This document shows, piece after piece, positions 1-11,654 of a stretch of DNA of 64,000 bases (its first letter is position 1; the number at the start of each line of letters is the position of its first letter). A program made the translations under genes and the position numbers. This DNA is from Monomorium pharaonis (Eukaryota > Arthropoda > Insecta > Hymenoptera > Formicidae). Under the pieces are notes generated by a model that was not told the DNA's origin, did no database searches, and worked only from the letters and a program-made list of their open reading frames with translations. Where the stretch lies: the NCBI RefSeq assembly GCF_013373865.1, contig NC_050470.1, positions 29,557,585-29,621,584 of the forward strand. The letters run 5' to 3'.

Positions 1-3000
1 TCTCAAATTTCCTATCATTATCGTGCTCAATAAATGTAAGAAAAAATATTAGCAAAAAGAAATATATATTTAGAAAAATTTGATAAATGCAAGAGAGGAG
101 CCTTCCTTGCAGGTTTTTTTTTTAAATAAATCTACGTAAAGAAATAATTTTGATAATTACGTCAAATCGGTGCGAAGCCGCGATAAATAATCATGAATAA
201 CTTTCTGAAACTATATCAATCCTCTCGGTTCCTCTCTCTCTTTCTCGCCTACGACAGGAACTCAGAGGAGCGAGTGACACAGCGCATAATCGCCGAATTC
301 TTATTAAAAATTGAAAGCAGTAGGGAGTACAAGCGACGCGTGCGACGTGTATGTACACGCATCGTAAGTTATTGAGGAAAATTTCTCGTACGCGTTTCCG
401 ATCGTACGAGGAACTTGAAACGGTTCGCGAAACTTGCTTGTTGCCGCGTTAATTTTGAAGAGAATGTTTCCACTTACCTTGTAAAATGCGCAAGAGCATT
501 GTAGTTTCTTTTATAAAGGCCAATTATGTGCGTGTGTGTGTGTCTCGATAAAACTTCGCGCAGAAAAAGCAAAGGAAACGTTCAAAACAGCGATACATCC
601 ATTTTCTAGATCCGGACCTCACCTCATTTCAAAGACGACGATCGAGTCCATTTCGATGCCTCCAACGTCGCTCGAAATTTTTATCGCACGTGCTGCGAAA
701 ACGAAATTCAAGTTCCTCTCGCCATCGATCGAGCAACGCTTGTACTGGTGCTTTTTAATCTGCACTGTCGAAGGTTGGCGGGCTCGACGAAGGTCAGACA
801 AAGAACGACGAAGATACGAATTGGCAGAACAAAACCTCTGGGGAAAAAAAAGGACGAAAGATAGAGAATACTTAAACGCTGCTTTCGCTTGGCAATTGCT
901 CATTTGGCACTCTGAGAAAACGTACGGTTGAGAACGAAACGATCGGAGAGAAGGACTCAAACGCGATCGTCCTTGCCTCCGGCACTAAACGCGCGGGAAA
1001 TTAATTAACGCGGGAGTTCAATTCTTCGCGCACAGGAAACGCGCAAATTGCCTGACTCGCCCAAGTACGGTTGCGCGGCCAAGGAAGATGTTTTCTCAGA
1101 CCGATATATACGCGCGGTCGATTGCGCGTTTGCCTGTGCGTTATTTTTTTATTTTTTTAATTTTTTTGTTTCTCACCCCTCCGGTTTTCTTATCTCACTC
1201 TATCCTTCAATGAATCGTGAATGGAAACTGCGTGACTACTTCGGATTAATACATTTTTTAATGCTATTTTATTCTTCTTATGTATATATATATATACATA
1301 TCGTTTATTTTTTATATAATATATATATAAAAAAAAAGAAATTCGCGCTTACTAAACGTACGAATCTATCCCTTCTTTTTTCTCTCCAGAATCATGATAG
1401 TATCTCTTCTTCGCAGACTATCGTATATGTATAACTAAAAATATTACGAAAAGATAATATATATGAAATGCAAGTTTTTAAAAAAATATTTATGTATATA
1501 AAAAATTGCAATACCGCGTTATTTTTGTACATCTCGAACTGATAACCCTGCAGCAAAATAAATTTCAAACATAGATTTTTCACGTAGTATGCATTATAAA
1601 AAAAAAAATAACGTGTATATCGCTCGTATCAGAAACACATAACTGTCGCCAATCCTACGTGTGAAGGAAACGATCTATTTTAATTTTATCGGACGTATGG
1701 TCACAATAAAGACGAGCAAAAACAAAAGCGGGAAGAAGTAGCCGCGCAGCTTCATGTTCCTCATCATCATTGCGCGTTAACACTTCACGCGTGGGGTAAT
1801 TATTTCCTAAATATATACCTCCCGATTAAGTATACTTTTCTTTAAATCCAAGTAACGTAAAAAAGGTACACGATCGACTATACTACCTTGAAAACGGTGG
1901 GCGGTCTGTTTGTGGGACGGCCGCTATTGGTGGACAGCAACGACCAGCATCGCCAGAAAAAAAAGGAGGTATTCTTCCACTCCAAGCACGCTTGCTTCTC
2001 TGCCACTTAATGTTATATACACTGGCTACCTCTCGGACGATCACGACTTTCCGCGAGAAAATTCGAAACACTCGATACTCGAGGGCGAGCGACGACAAGA
2101 TCGGAGAACCGTGCGCACTTCCGTCTGAACGAAAAAACTGTGTGTGCACGGCGCGAGCGGTGTAGTTTCAAACAATCGGTTTCTTCTCTCACAGTGAGTT
2201 TACCTTGTTCTTTTTTCTACCTTTACGACCGGCGTGAATTTTGTCCGTCCCTCAGCAATGCTCCTGTCCCGAATCGCGGAAAGTCGCGACGCGCGCCCGA
2301 CCGAATCAACGTTGAAAACCCATCGAGTGAGTCGTAGATCCTTAAACAAAATCAACATGGCCGCCATAAACGTATAAACTAATAAAATGTAAAAAAAACA
2401 ACGTGTTCTCGATTATCTAAGTAACAAACGATAGTTATTTTCTTCTTTTTTTTCTCTCTTCCCCTCCCAATCTTTTCTAGAAAGTAGCCTTTTTTCCTTT
2501 CCTTTACACACGTTTACAATAAAGGGAAAATCGTTTCCTTTCTCTCCGTGTCTAATATATCGTTTATCTCCGCCTAAATTTATTCCATGTATTTATTTCC
2601 TTTTTTTTTTTAAAGCAATTCAACTATATATTATAAAACGGGAGACGGCGAGGCTGTGTCACACACTTATTATTCAAAGTTTCTGAAATAGATGTTTACG
2701 ATTATAATCAAACATTTTATGCACAGATGGTGAAACACACAAAGACTTCTCTAACAAAAAAATTTTCACTAGTTAAAACTCACCTATACATATATTAGAA
2801 GAACACATGTAATAAAAAAATAAATTGCCGTTTATTCCAACGAAACGCACGATAAATGCCTTAAGAAACTTAAAGAGCAACGCGTTACATATGGAAAATG
2901 AAGTACACTAATTTTGCGAGTCTCGCCTTGTGCATCGTCAAAAACGAAACGTCAATAATTCGGCGTCTCCCGCTTAGGATCAACCTAGACAAACAAATCT

Positions 3001-3037
3001 ACAATGTAAATCGACGTTAAAAAGAAACATCTTAAAT
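1..3037. other. Sequence 3' of hdc, no gene recognised
   Basis: AT-rich, low-complexity stretches (1140-1340, 2380-2640, 2780-2830) alternate with GC-richer ones (1880-2340). Several frames of 60-130 codons are open, but none resembles a known family and the ones near 550-950 and 1900-2150 overlap on opposite strands. Distal 3' UTR of hdc may reach into this part. Confidence 0.4.
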
Positions 3038-3043
3038 TTTATT
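3038..3043 (-). terminator. Candidate polyadenylation signal AATAAA for hdc
   Basis: AATAAA on the minus strand lies about 400 nt after the hdc stop. A T/GT-rich stretch (TTTGTTTGTC) follows some 45 nt further on and could be a downstream element. A second AATAAA is at 2831-2836 and could be a distal site. Confidence 0.4.
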
Positions 3044-3333
3044 AGTAATTACCTATGGGAATGCGCCAAGGGGCTCGCGCACACACCGTCGTCGTACGTA
3101 GAGAACAGCGGTTGATTGTTAAAATAGAAAAAAAATTATGATTCCTAAGGAAATTGATTACGAAGAAGTAACACCAGTGCTGTCGATCGAAATAAAAGCG
3201 CCTGGCGAGTTAAGAGGAAGTTAATAAACGTCGATGGACGACGAGACAGAGACGCGCCAGGAAAAAGGATCGCGGCCCCCGTGCGCGTTCGCCATCGTCA
3301 AAAGTGTCTCCTACGGGTCGCGAGGGGAGGATT
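3038..3333 (-). other. Probable proximal 3' UTR of hdc
   Basis: This interval follows the hdc coding region and runs to the first AATAAA on the minus strand. It contains no further coding signal. The UTR may extend further with other polyA sites, since Drosophila hdc has long 3' sequence. Confidence 0.4.
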
Positions 3334-3444
3334 CTAAAGCACGGTCGTCCGGAACAGGGATAACGACTTGTAAAGGAGAGGATACAAGTCGGCCGCGGCG
3401 GTCGTGCGCATACGGCGTCGGTTCGCTAAGTTCTCTAATGGTTA
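3334..3444 (-). promoter_or_regulatory. Candidate stop-codon readthrough element after the hdc TAA
   Basis: On the mRNA strand the hdc TAA is followed by C, and the frame stays open for 35 codons to TAG at 3334-3336. The extension starts PLENLANRRR and ends LFRTTVL. About 50-78 nt after the TAA lies a perfect inverted repeat: CGACTTGTA (3383-3391) and TACAAGTCG (3364-3372) on the mRNA strand, with a 10-nt loop at 3373-3382. GC-rich sequence with CCGCGG sits just before it. In Drosophila, hdc mRNA is read through a UAA, and a structured stretch of about 80 nt after the stop is needed. Position and geometry fit the same mechanism, but conservation has not been tested. The Drosophila extension is much longer than 35 residues. 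The alternative is an ordinary structured 3' UTR. Confidence 0.5.
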
Positions 3445-3615
3445 CGGCCACTGGCTGTAGAGCTGAAACTGCTCGCGGGTGAAGCAGGCCGAGAGCGGTT
3501 TCACGAAGTGGGCGTCGACCGCCCTGCAGTGCGGGCAGCCGAAGACGCGGCTGTAGTCCGAGTAGAAGTTCAGTCGCTGATGAGGGTAGATCAGGGGTTT
3601 CTGGCAGCTGTTGCA
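3442..3615 (-). CDS. hdc: Headcase (hdc/HECA) terminal coding exon
   Basis: This exon encodes the last 57 residues of Headcase and then TAA (3442-3444). The acceptor is CAG at 3616-3618, after a T/C-rich tract, and the reading phase is 0. The peptide starts CNSCQKPL, contains FYSDYS, a CPHC pair and HFVKPL, and ends QLYSQWP. From memory, vertebrate HECA ends with the same pattern (CKHCGKP, YFSEYS, CPHC, HFVKPF) a few residues before its own C-terminus, so the stop lies where the family normally ends. The CxxC pairs suggest zinc binding, which is inferred. In Drosophila, Headcase marks imaginal progenitors, restrains tracheal branching and works with Unkempt in growth control linked to TORC1. 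An unspliced open frame continues about 135 nt upstream of the acceptor, but that part is intron-like and does not resemble the family. See the separate entry on the sequence after the stop. Confidence 0.95.
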   Translation of the reverse strand, partial: CNSCQKPLIYPHQRLNFYSDYSRVFGCPHCRAVDAHFVKPLSACFTREQFQLYSQWP

Positions 3616-4033
3616 CTGGAACGAAAACGGAACGAAAACGGTGCGTTTCATTTCGTGAGGTGTTCCCTCTGCACGCGGGCGGGCGTGACGAAACGACGCG
3701 ATAGAAGCATGAGCATGCAGCTTCGACCGTCTATGTATGTAATTCGCCACGTATTACAATTTTATACGCACACTTCGAACATTCGCAAGCTACATATGTC
3801 CGTTTTGACAGTCATTTCCAAATCATTGTTTGTAAAAAAAAAAAAATTGTTGAGAAAGAAGTGAAATAAATCGACGTAATTCCATCGTAATTAGCGTTAA
3901 TATTAAAACTGAGAAAAATATACAAGTGTGAAACAAAAGAGAAAGATGTAACTCGAGTCTTCTATCTCGATAAAGATGTGGCGTTAATGTTTTTAAGAAT
4001 TTTTACATTTTTGATCACAAATTCGGGACTTAC
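3616..4033 (-). other. hdc last intron
   Basis: This 418-bp GT-AG intron separates the last two recognised hdc exons and is moderately AT-rich. It has runs of A/T at about 3835-3850 and no recognisable internal gene. Its ends read GTAAGT and TTCCAG on the minus strand. Confidence 0.9.
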
Positions 4034-4219
4034 CTTGAGTCGCTCGCTGCAGCAGGGCATGGCAGCGAATATATCGTAGCTGTACATGGTGCCGAGGACC
4101 AAGCTCGAACCATCCCACGGTTGGGTGCAGAAACGGCAGCGTACGGGCTGGCCGCCGCTGCCCTCCAAACAACTCATGCACACGGCTGACAAAAATTGTG
4201 TGCGACCTTCGACCTTCAC
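4034..4219 (-). CDS. hdc: Headcase (hdc/HECA) penultimate coding exon
   Basis: This internal exon of 186 nt (62 codons, phase 0 at both ends) lies on the minus strand. The acceptor is TTCCAG just above 4219 and the donor is GTAAGT just below 4034. The peptide runs from VKVEGRTQ to CCSERLK. It contains CMSC, CRFC, QPWDGSS, LGTMYSYDI and MPCC, all family signatures; HECA has, from memory, CVDCLEG, RWDGSW, LGTMYTYDI and SPCC at the matching places. It joins in frame to the exons at 4549-4737 and 3442-3615, and the CxxC pairs on both sides of the splice sites probably make one compact zinc-binding C-terminal domain. Codon phase and motif order agree across all three exons, so the assignment is strong. 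Confidence 0.96.
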
Positions 4220-4548
4220 CTGGAATAAAATACCGAAAATCCGAACGTGAAATCTTGCGGATACCACGGGCGAAAAATGCGATAAGAAATAAACTGCGAT
4301 TTTAACGACCTTTTGCAAATTTCATGTAAAATCGGTAATTAAATAAAAAAATAATTTATAGATAGTGCGTATTCATTATTCGATTTATCAAAAAGATTAT
4401 AGTTCTCCGAATTTTAAAGAAACAAGATAAGTATGTCAAATTTCGTACCGATTAAATTCGTTTTAGATTGTATAACTTAATCTCTTTCAGTAAGAGAATC
4501 AATGCTCATAACATTTGTAAAGTTTTTGGTGGTCGACGAGAAACATAC
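4220..4548 (-). other. hdc penultimate intron
   Basis: This 329-bp GT-AG intron lies between the hdc exons at 4549-4737 and 4034-4219. It is AT-rich, and no other feature is seen in it. Confidence 0.9.
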
Positions 4549-4737
4549 CTCGGCGCAAGCGGGCGAGTGCTGCCTAGGGGATAAGAAGAATGTGCCATCC
4601 ACCAGTGGGTACCTGTCGAAAACCAACATGGCAGCGCGACAAAGGACACATGTAACTCGAGACCACTGCAGGGCGGCCAGTGTCGACAAAATGAAGCATC
4701 TGGTGTCGTCATTGCCGTGGTTGCCCTCGTCTTCCAT
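4549..4737 (-). CDS. hdc: Headcase (hdc/HECA) upstream internal coding exon
   Basis: This exon of 189 nt (63 codons, phase 0) has acceptor TTTTCAG at 4738-4744 and donor GTATGT at 4543-4548. The peptide begins MEDEGNHG, has CVLC (residues 30-33), then FDRYPLVDGTFFLSP, and ends SPACAE. Human HECA has, from memory, a VRMEDD stretch followed by FPLVDGTLFLSP at this place, so the ATG at 4735-4737 is most likely an internal methionine and not the start codon. At least one more coding exon must lie upstream. It should carry the N-terminal half of the family, including the tryptophan-rich cysteine domain, but it is not recognisable in this window. An isoform starting at this ATG is possible but unsupported. 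Confidence 0.94.
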
Positions 4738-7700
4738 CTGAAAACAAAGTTAACGAACGTACGTTAAGCATTGCGTATGGAATACGTGTTGTGTAAACAT
4801 ATTATATTATAACAATGAGAAAGGGAATGAATTTATCTTCTTCGGCAAAAATAAAAGAAATATCAAAGAGGAGAGTCACTTTTCCCTTCGAACTAATTGC
4901 AAGTTCAAGCTTGAAGATCTTCCTCAAAGGCAGGAAATATCTCTGGAACATATCAGTACGTCGGGCAAGAAGACTCGGGGCTACTTTGAACGGAAACGCG
5001 AATCGGTCCTCATATCCCTTCGTTCGATCTAGTTTCCCCATCTACCTGCGGCAGTGACGATAATTTGAATGCAGAAGAGAATTCTCCATCCGGCGACTCT
5101 TACGCGCGCGCGTAAAGTAACAACGTCGGCGACATCAACAAAGCTCGTCTCACCCGTGCCCGCCCTTCTCGTTAAACCAGTTTCCGTGGGACGACGTTCG
5201 CGCCGTAGCCCTCGGGAGGAAAAGAGTACGTACGTATACGCAGGCCTTGATACTCCGCCGTCGTAAAAAAGACCGAAGCCGGCAAAGACGAGGGTGCAGT
5301 CGGGAGGAGTCGAGAAGGCTGCAACGCGGCGGCGCCCTCGATAGCGGGATAAACTGCGAAGGCGGTGGCTGCGAAACGCCATAAAGACTTTCCGTAACGG
5401 GCGGCTGTATGGAAAAAGGATGCAGCGGCGACACGCCGGCCGTTTCGCGTCTGGATCAAAAGGCGCTAAAGGACGACGAAGAAGCGTGGAAACGCGTTAC
5501 CGCGAGACGGAAGCCCGGATGGAAGTTTCGGAGAAGGCGAGCTGCAGGTTCTCACAAGCGGCGACGAAGGTGTTTCCGAGAAATCCGTCAGTGAATCTTA
5601 ATAGTGTCTTGGAAAAGTCCGTCGAAGCAGACTTCTCTGGCGCGCGGGGAGTGAAAAAGCTGGTTGACCGCGGTAAAGGAAGGTTTTAATAACGAACTGG
5701 AAAAGAGGACAAAAATAGCAGCGAGCTCCGCAGTCGGAGAAACCGCAATAGGAAGGAAAATTGAAAGGTAGCGGCGAAAAGGCCAGCGAAACGGTGAAGG
5801 AAGCGGAAACGGGCGACTCTACCGCCGACGGAGAAAAACGTCGGTAGACGACATTTATAACCACGGTAAATAACCAGTCCTACTTCATTACGAGGAAAAA
5901 TGTTGAATAAAAAAATATAAAACGATGAAAGAATGTTTACGGAATGAAAGGTATGGACCTTCATGTTTTTATGATTACATTATTAAATCACTTTTAATTA
6001 AAAAAAGAAATACAGGGAACTGTAAATGAATGCAATACCGTTAAAGTACTTATCGATTAATTGACAGACGCTTCATCACTCTTTTATTTAAAAATACCAA
6101 GCGATCTTTCACACCGAGATAAATTTTTCATATATCTCCCTATTTATTTCGGCCCAGAAGCTTTGTTCTCGTCGATACGTGACGTCTTACTCATCCGTAA
6201 GATTCTTCGAAGATGAAAGTATATTTCCAGACTGCGCGAAGAGGTTTTCGAGCACTTGGAGTGACCGCCCGAGGAGCGTCGAGAGAGAAGCGCGGAATGA
6301 GAATGCGGGAATGAGAGAGTAAACGAAGTAGGAAAGCGACACGATAAACAAAGAAGAAAAATACCACGGTTGCCTTCGACCGACATATTCGTGAATTCGA
6401 GTAGAGAAAGAGAGGAAGAATGAGAATCCTTGACGCATCGCCGGATGCTCGAGAGACTCGTACGAGCCACGTACCGTCCATTTATCCGTCCATCCATCTC
6501 GTGAGGACTCGACGTCAATGCCGAAGAAATAAATTGAATTGATACGTCGCCGGTGTAGGAATCGCTCGTATACGTTTGTCGCGCGATGTACAACCCGGGT
6601 CCATGATCGAGGAGAAACACTCGACAGTTTTTACAACTTCGATTAGAGGGCCCGGGATTGCGCAACGCTGATACGACACAATAAACTTCCTGCTATTTTA
6701 TTGCGACTCGTAAGCCTGTCGAGCGCTAGGGCGAGCACGAAATCCTTCGCGCGAAGCACAAAAACTACTTTTCCTCCAGATGTTTGATGAAATGTTTTAC
6801 TTACGAAAGAATCAAATGTCATGCAAGGTTGTTAATTATCGTTTCATTTTCTGACTTCCACGTTTAATCGCAATTTTAAAAACATTCACTTAAATAATGC
6901 TAAATAAATCTTCTGACTGTAATCTATCAATTAAAAAAAAATTTTACATTTCTAACTAAGAGATATTTAATTTTAAAAAGAACAATTCTGACAAAAACGG
7001 CGAAAGGCAAACTGCGATAATTTCAACAAGCCTAAAAATCGAAGAGAGGAAATGGCACTGGGAAACGACAGGAGTGGTGGATCGTAAATCGTGGTGTACT
7101 GTAAAGGGACTTACACCGGCGGCGTCGCGGATTATCGGAATTCAATAATGCAGGGCGATACACAAATAAATGGAAAAATCTACCTTAGCGCCGCCGCGCG
7201 CTCGACAGTGCAAAATAATAAAGAGCTCGTGTTAGCGAGGTAGTGAAACCATATCTTTCCTCTTATTATTAGTATTACTAACCCAACCTTTCATCGAATG
7301 TAATATAATAAAATTCTCGAAAGAGGATTGCTCGACGAAGGCAAACTGAAAAACTTGAAATTGCAGCATTTTATAGAGAACTTTACATTTCGTAGTTCGT
7401 AAATTAAAATGTAACTTTTCCTCCAGCTAATAAAAAAAATAAAGAGCTGGAAGTTCAACTTAAAAGTGTTTAAATAAAACTGTCAGAAGTTATACTGCTT
7501 GCGTAAGCTCCGATGAAAAATATTCCACTCTCTCGATCTTGTAGATCAAATTAAAAATCTTAAATGATTCCTATTGATGCAGAGGATCGTGGATTCAACT
7601 TTATCGTTCTGGGCGTAAAGGAAGGAAAGGGCAAAGGAAACGTATTCGGTGCTAAAACCGCTTGACTTCATTTTATGTACATTGTGTCGAGGAGACGATT

Positions 7701-9251
7701 TTCTTAGAGACGCAGGGAGTAAAACAGGGAAAGAAGGGAGAAGGCATAGGGGATGCAGAAAAAGAAGGTACCGCTGGGGATTTTTTAGGGTTCCTAAGGA
7801 CGCCCTTATTTAGAGCCTTAACATCAACGCGGACTCGGCCATAGGACGCGAGGCGATAAAAAGCAGTATATAGGCGGGCGTAAAATTCGTTACGATCGAA
7901 CTTTGCCTACTTCCGCTACCTATACTAAAGAAAAAAGAGAAGTAATTACTTACGTAAGGCGCGAGAAAAGATGTGTGAGATATTCCTTGCGTGCGATTCT
8001 ACAATTTCTGTCGCACCTTACGGCATATCAGACTTAACTCTGATGGAAAAGAGCTCGTTTCAAATTTCATGTTATTTTCAATAAAAATTGTAATATTGAC
8101 GTTACGCAGGATACAAGGATTCAAAGGAGAAAAAACATATTATAAAACATTTATTAAAAAATATTAAAAGTTATGATCTCACAAGTTAATCTATGAGTGT
8201 TGAAATATCATCAAGCAATTTGATTTTATTGCAATTATTAGCAGAGAAGCATACAAAACGTTAATTTTTTTCGATAAAATTTTTCTCGCGTCTTTGAACA
8301 TTTAACGAAAAACCGCGGCATCTCGCAGGAGTCGCAAACAGTTCTTGCTTTCGGAGAAAACTTCATCTGGCCAGCGCAGACAATTGACTCACCCAACGTC
8401 GTAAATTTATTCGAGGAGTGGGTGAGCTCGTTGCATTCACAGTTAACGCGAATACGGGCCTGCGAGACGAGCCCTCTTACTTTCTTTAAAAGCATCGAAC
8501 AGAGTTCGAACAGTTGGATGGTCTACAAAACGTATTTACGAGCGACGAGATAAAGCAGCGAGAAACAAGAGAGAGAAACGATTCTATCTTGATCTCTTTA
8601 CGTTTCCCAAATTATCTCAACAAGTCTTCTAATTGTCCATCATTAGATAATATTTTAGATTATTCGGTATTTTTTATTGAACGATAATTATGATTCATAA
8701 ATAAAATTTATAATTGAAATAAGATGAGAGATAGTTTTAATTCACTTTGTAACTCAGATATTAATTTCATATTTAACACTTTATAGTCTTTTTTTATAGA
8801 ATTTTTTTCTCATTCTCAGTAGTTTAATCCGATTTAATTTTTTAATTTTATCAATTCATTCTCAGCGACTTACCGATACGCGATGTCGAGTCACACTCCC
8901 CCCGCAAAGGGTTAATGCTTCCATAAATAACACAACATTGAAGTAATTTCGCCGTGCAAAATTAGCAGCGGCGTAAGTTCCGGTTCTGGATGATGAAATC
9001 CTGATCCGGGGGCTCAGAAAAGTTAAATGGAAAATAGAAAGTCGGGGATCAGGAACAAAGGGATTACTTAGGACTGTCCATGTGTTGTAGCAGGAACAAA
9101 GGAACTCGCGAAGGATTTCTCCCCGCGCGGCTCCTCTTCAACGTGGAAGGGTGCGGCGGTCCGGAGCGATAACAACTTCTCGCTAAAAGTTTCCCGTTCC
9201 GTTCTTCGTTTCCCCGAGACGAGGGGTACTCTTAGTCCCGTGTCGTTCTCC
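4738..9251. other. Probable hdc intron, no exon recognised
   Basis: This lies directly 5' of the first recognised hdc exon. A GC- and purine-rich patch at about 5050-5860 keeps several overlapping frames open on both strands. It shows no Headcase N-terminal motif, and no donor in the right place was found to join it to 4737. The rest is AT-rich sequence with scattered A/T runs. Confidence 0.45.
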
Positions 9252-9350
9252 ATGCAAGTGACCCACTGCCGTTCCCGGATAGACCAGGCGGACGAACAAA
9301 GAGAGAGCCTCGTCAGGGTGCTTCCTCTAGCGTGAAAATAATCAATGGCG
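9252..9350 (+). repeat. Direct repeat, copy 1
   Basis: This stretch of about 99 bp is repeated at 9747-9849. Shared blocks are ATGCAAGTGACCCACTG near the start, GAACAAAGAGA in the middle and GCGTGAAAATAATC near the end, in the same order and at nearly the same spacing. The linkers differ, so the duplication is old. No mobile-element ends were found. Confidence 0.7.
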
Positions 9351-9746
9351 TCTCCGGGACTTCGTTTCCAGAAGTTTTGCCCATGATAATAGCTTTCTTT
9401 CCTTCGTGCTACTCGTGTTATCGATCTGACGATCGTCTATGCTTCGCCGAAGATACTAATCGAATCCTGGCCGGCCTCTAGTCGCTCAATTACTAAACTA
9501 CGATCGCGTTGGGAACCGCAACTGGATTCACCCCGAATGTCGGAAATTCGCTGATTCGACGATATACAGTTATTTCCGATAGGTTCGTCCGTGCGCCTCG
9601 ATGTGGCGTCCAGGGCGAACGTTATCAGAGTAATACCGATAATACGACTTTTCTTCGAAACTTCCTAAGAATCTCCACGAAATCTCACCCCGCTTTTCTC
9701 CTCCCTACATTCTCCCTGGAAAGAATCGTAGCGACGTCCTCGTCGA

Positions 9747-9849
9747 ATGCAAGTGACCCACTGGCATTCGGGAAAGGAGATCCGAACAAAGAGATCTTCC
9801 CTCCTCTTTCCGACTCGTGCTCCTTCTCGCGTGAAAATAATCGACGGCG
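9747..9849 (+). repeat. Direct repeat, copy 2
   Basis: This is the second copy, about 103 bp, starting 495 bp after the first. The same three blocks are present, with a few bases inserted between the second and third. The strand shown only marks that both copies point the same way. Confidence 0.7.
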
Positions 9850-11600
9850 CTATCCGTACACGCCGCCGGTTTCCTTGCTTTTCCTTTCTTCGACTGACTC
9901 CGTTTTTCCCCTTTGAAGTAAGGGAAGGTCGCCGCCATCATGGGGAAAACAGAAGGGGAAACCGGACAGATATCAGGACCGAACAACGCCCGACGGAACT
10001 TCCTGAGTGAAATTGCGGTCCCTAATATTATTGACAATTGATACGACACACGCCTCGTGGCGCTCCTAGAATTTTATCGGAACCCTACTCGCGAGAGAAA
10101 TTGCCTTTTTTCTCGGATAGCCGTCATTCGGTCGTGGGGATATTCAGAATGTCCAAATACCGCGCATACGACAATATACATTCATCGCAGGAGAGATGGC
10201 ATTGTCAATTCTAAAACACTAGCTTGAAATTGCGGTCTGTAAATTTTGATGTCGAGTCGAATTCTCTGAGCTCAACTTTCTTGCATCTTGTAGGATCAAA
10301 ACAAAATTTATTAGAAAAAAAGTAAGAATATATTCCTCCTAAATATACATATATATAATTTAAAAATATATACACCAAATATTCAATCGTAAAAAGTAAT
10401 CATTGTAAAATTAAAGAAGTAAACATATCTTTCTATTTATAGATGCTAGATACGTACATCGTGACGCGATTTTAAGTATTTACATTCCGTCTACGTAAGA
10501 CAAAGGAAAAAAATATATCAAAGCAGTTGAAGCTCCACAAGATTTTCTAGGTAATCTTCTTTTATCTTTCTTCAGTTAAACCGCTTATTTCCTACTCCGA
10601 CGTTACAGGCTGATTAAATATAATTGCGATCGAAGGAAAAAAAATTCGGCGATGGAGATCGAACGCACCAAGTGAGTACAATTTTACAGACGCGCATAAT
10701 AAAAAGGGATGATGTTAAATAATTCGTGAAAACGGGAAGAAAAAAAAATGCAACGTGAATGCGGACAAGAAAACGCCATTTTTTCCCGTCTTGTCAGTCA
10801 CGTTATCAGATTTGTGATATAGCCACGTCACGTATTCACCCCTGACGCATTAATTATTTACCGTCCAGGATGAATTCATTCGCTGGTGATAGCGGTAGTT
10901 ACAGTTCTGGGTGATGCATCGCATGTTTGTTCGTTTTAGGGATGGGATGACAACTTCGATAAAAATATAAAGCAAACATACATGTCTTTATTTTCGACGA
11001 GTCAAATATTTGCGTGAAAGAAATTCGTAATTAAAGTAATAGGTAGTACGTATCTTTTTTATAAAATAAATATGAAAGAAAGTTTTCACATCTATGTTTC
11101 AAAATGGCAACACTTATTGTAGTTGATGAGATAATTAAAAAAAAAAAATAAAATATAAAGCGAAAACTCAAGTTATTTTTCTCTTGTCAAAATGGCTCGA
11201 TTAGATTTCGATAGTATTGTCGACGAGACAGTTCTGTTATGATGCCATCGATAAGTTAAAAAGGGAGACAGCAGCTTTCAGCCGCCCTTTTGTTCGGAGG
11301 TGATAAGAATGGTGCACGTATACACACGCATGTATTCGTGCCCGTGCGTGAAAGGTTCTCGTGCATATCCGTAGGAGAATCAATAAGCGCGCTCGCGAGT
11401 TTGCCTGTACCTTGTCGAAAAAAAGCCCTTCGCGATTCGCAGAAGATAACTGCCGATGGGCAGGGAGGGTTTGGCTTCCCCTCGCGGATTATAGGCGGAA
11501 TTAAAATGAGAGACGAAGGCAGATGAAAAGCCCCCTTTTTTCACGTGCGTTGACTCTCGCTCGGTTTATCCGCGAACTGACGGAGCTCGCAGATTGGCAT

Positions 11601-11654
11601 GAGAAAGAGAGCGAGAGAAAGAGAAAGAGAGAGAGAGAGATAGAGAGAGAAAAT
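11601..11654. repeat. GA-rich microsatellite
   Basis: This is an imperfect GA/GAAA repeat. GAGA-rich tracts can bind GAGA-factor proteins in insects, but no promoter is evident beside this one. Confidence 0.85.

Noticed and set aside
3311..3616. 101-codon minus-strand frame overlapping the last hdc exon in another phase
   Set aside because: It crosses the splice acceptor region and the hdc stop, shows no family motif, and is explained by the GC-rich exon and hairpin region.
5029..5864. Possible upstream hdc exon in a GC-rich patch
   Set aside because: No Headcase N-terminal motif occurs in any minus-strand frame, and the three overlapping frames look equally random.
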